From Pseudonocardia humida (lineage in GTDB: Bacteria; Actinomycetota; Actinomycetes; Mycobacteriales; Pseudonocardiaceae): 64,000 bases of DNA. The stretch is taken from assembly GCF_023898865.1 (NCBI RefSeq), contig NZ_JAGSOV010000020.1, forward strand, positions 1-64,000. The letters are read 5' to 3'. Numbering within the stretch: position 1 is the stretch's first letter; each line of letters starts with the position of its first letter. The translations under genes and the position numbers were made by a program. The notes beneath the pieces are model-generated. The model had not been told where the DNA came from, ran no database searches, and worked only from the letters and a program-made list of their open reading frames with translations. Below are positions 63,927 to 64,000 of this stretch, piece after piece.

Positions 63927-64000
63927 CCCGCCGGTACGGGTGACGGGCCGCGCGCCGGTCTTGGCGGACGTGAACGATTCAGGGACCATCGTGGGCGAAC

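Noticed and set aside
63315-63989. Minus-strand frame across the TetR gene at the right end
   Set aside because: It is antisense to a clear TetR gene and has no family resemblance. The 63927-64000 stretch after the TetR stop codon shows nothing I can support.

Overview
The window is chromosomal DNA of a very high-G+C actinobacterium, most likely a member of the Pseudonocardiaceae (Pseudonocardia or a relative). The reasons are the strongly G/C-biased third codon positions, frequent GTG starts, the actinobacterial genes lsr2, carD, mhuD and clpC1, and a gene order that follows the Mycobacterium tuberculosis region Rv3579c-Rv3628 almost step by step. I recalled that synteny; I did not compute it.

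Layout. (1) 0-9.3 kb: rlmB-cysS, then ispF-ispD-carD on the minus strand, the divergent lpqE-like lipoprotein gene and radA, a membrane-anchored protein like Rv3587c, and mutY. disA, normally next to radA, is absent. (2) 9.3-17.4 kb: an accessory stretch with an ATC-hydrolase-like protein, a 2H phosphoesterase, mhuD-sir2, a GNAT, a cut-down GAF protein, two regulator/hydrolase divergent pairs (WYL and HxlR) with visible operators, and a YihY membrane protein. (3) 17.6-24.3 kb: clpC1, an iron-box-controlled siderophore-interacting protein, a 1.1-kb gene-free repeat cluster, lsr2 and lysS. (4) 24.3-30.6 kb: a methyltransferase, coaX-panC-DUF2520 (panD is missing) and two tandem PrsW proteases. 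(5) 30.6-33.0 kb: an insertion with a TetR gene, a decayed YhgE/Pip-type permease fragment and a secreted beta-lactamase-fold protein that has lost all its catalytic motifs. (6) 33.0-42.4 kb: ftsH-folE-folP-folB-folK-DUF3180 (overlapping genes), a secreted trypsin-like protein, hpt-tilS and an F420-context metalloprotease. (7) 42.5-46.6 kb: a hypothetical gene, a second 1.3-kb gene-free repeat cluster related to the first, dacB and ppa. (8) 46.6-56.7 kb: MarR/MFS efflux, thiolase, MaoC hydratase, anti-sigma-like ATPase, MDR reductase, SirB1-like protein, a frameshifted hydrolase, an aldose epimerase and surE. (9) 56.8-64 kb: an accD1-accA1-acyl-CoA dehydrogenase operon, a histidine-kinase-like protein without ATPase domain, and a TetR regulator whose operator motif occurs before both itself and accD1.

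The most unusual content is non-coding. Several families of dispersed inverted repeats sit between genes: TTCAGGAAAGCCAC hairpins (five), CCGTCGAGAACGAA hairpins (two), 57-bp-arm hairpins (three), and arrays of GACGAGAG-type palindromes. The two large clusters carry about 380 bp in direct repeat and bracket a 22-kb housekeeping block. Long poly-C/poly-G tracts at four sites look more like sequencing or assembly artefacts than biology; one corrupts the coding sequence of the trypsin-like protein. No tRNA, rRNA, CRISPR array or intact transposase was seen.
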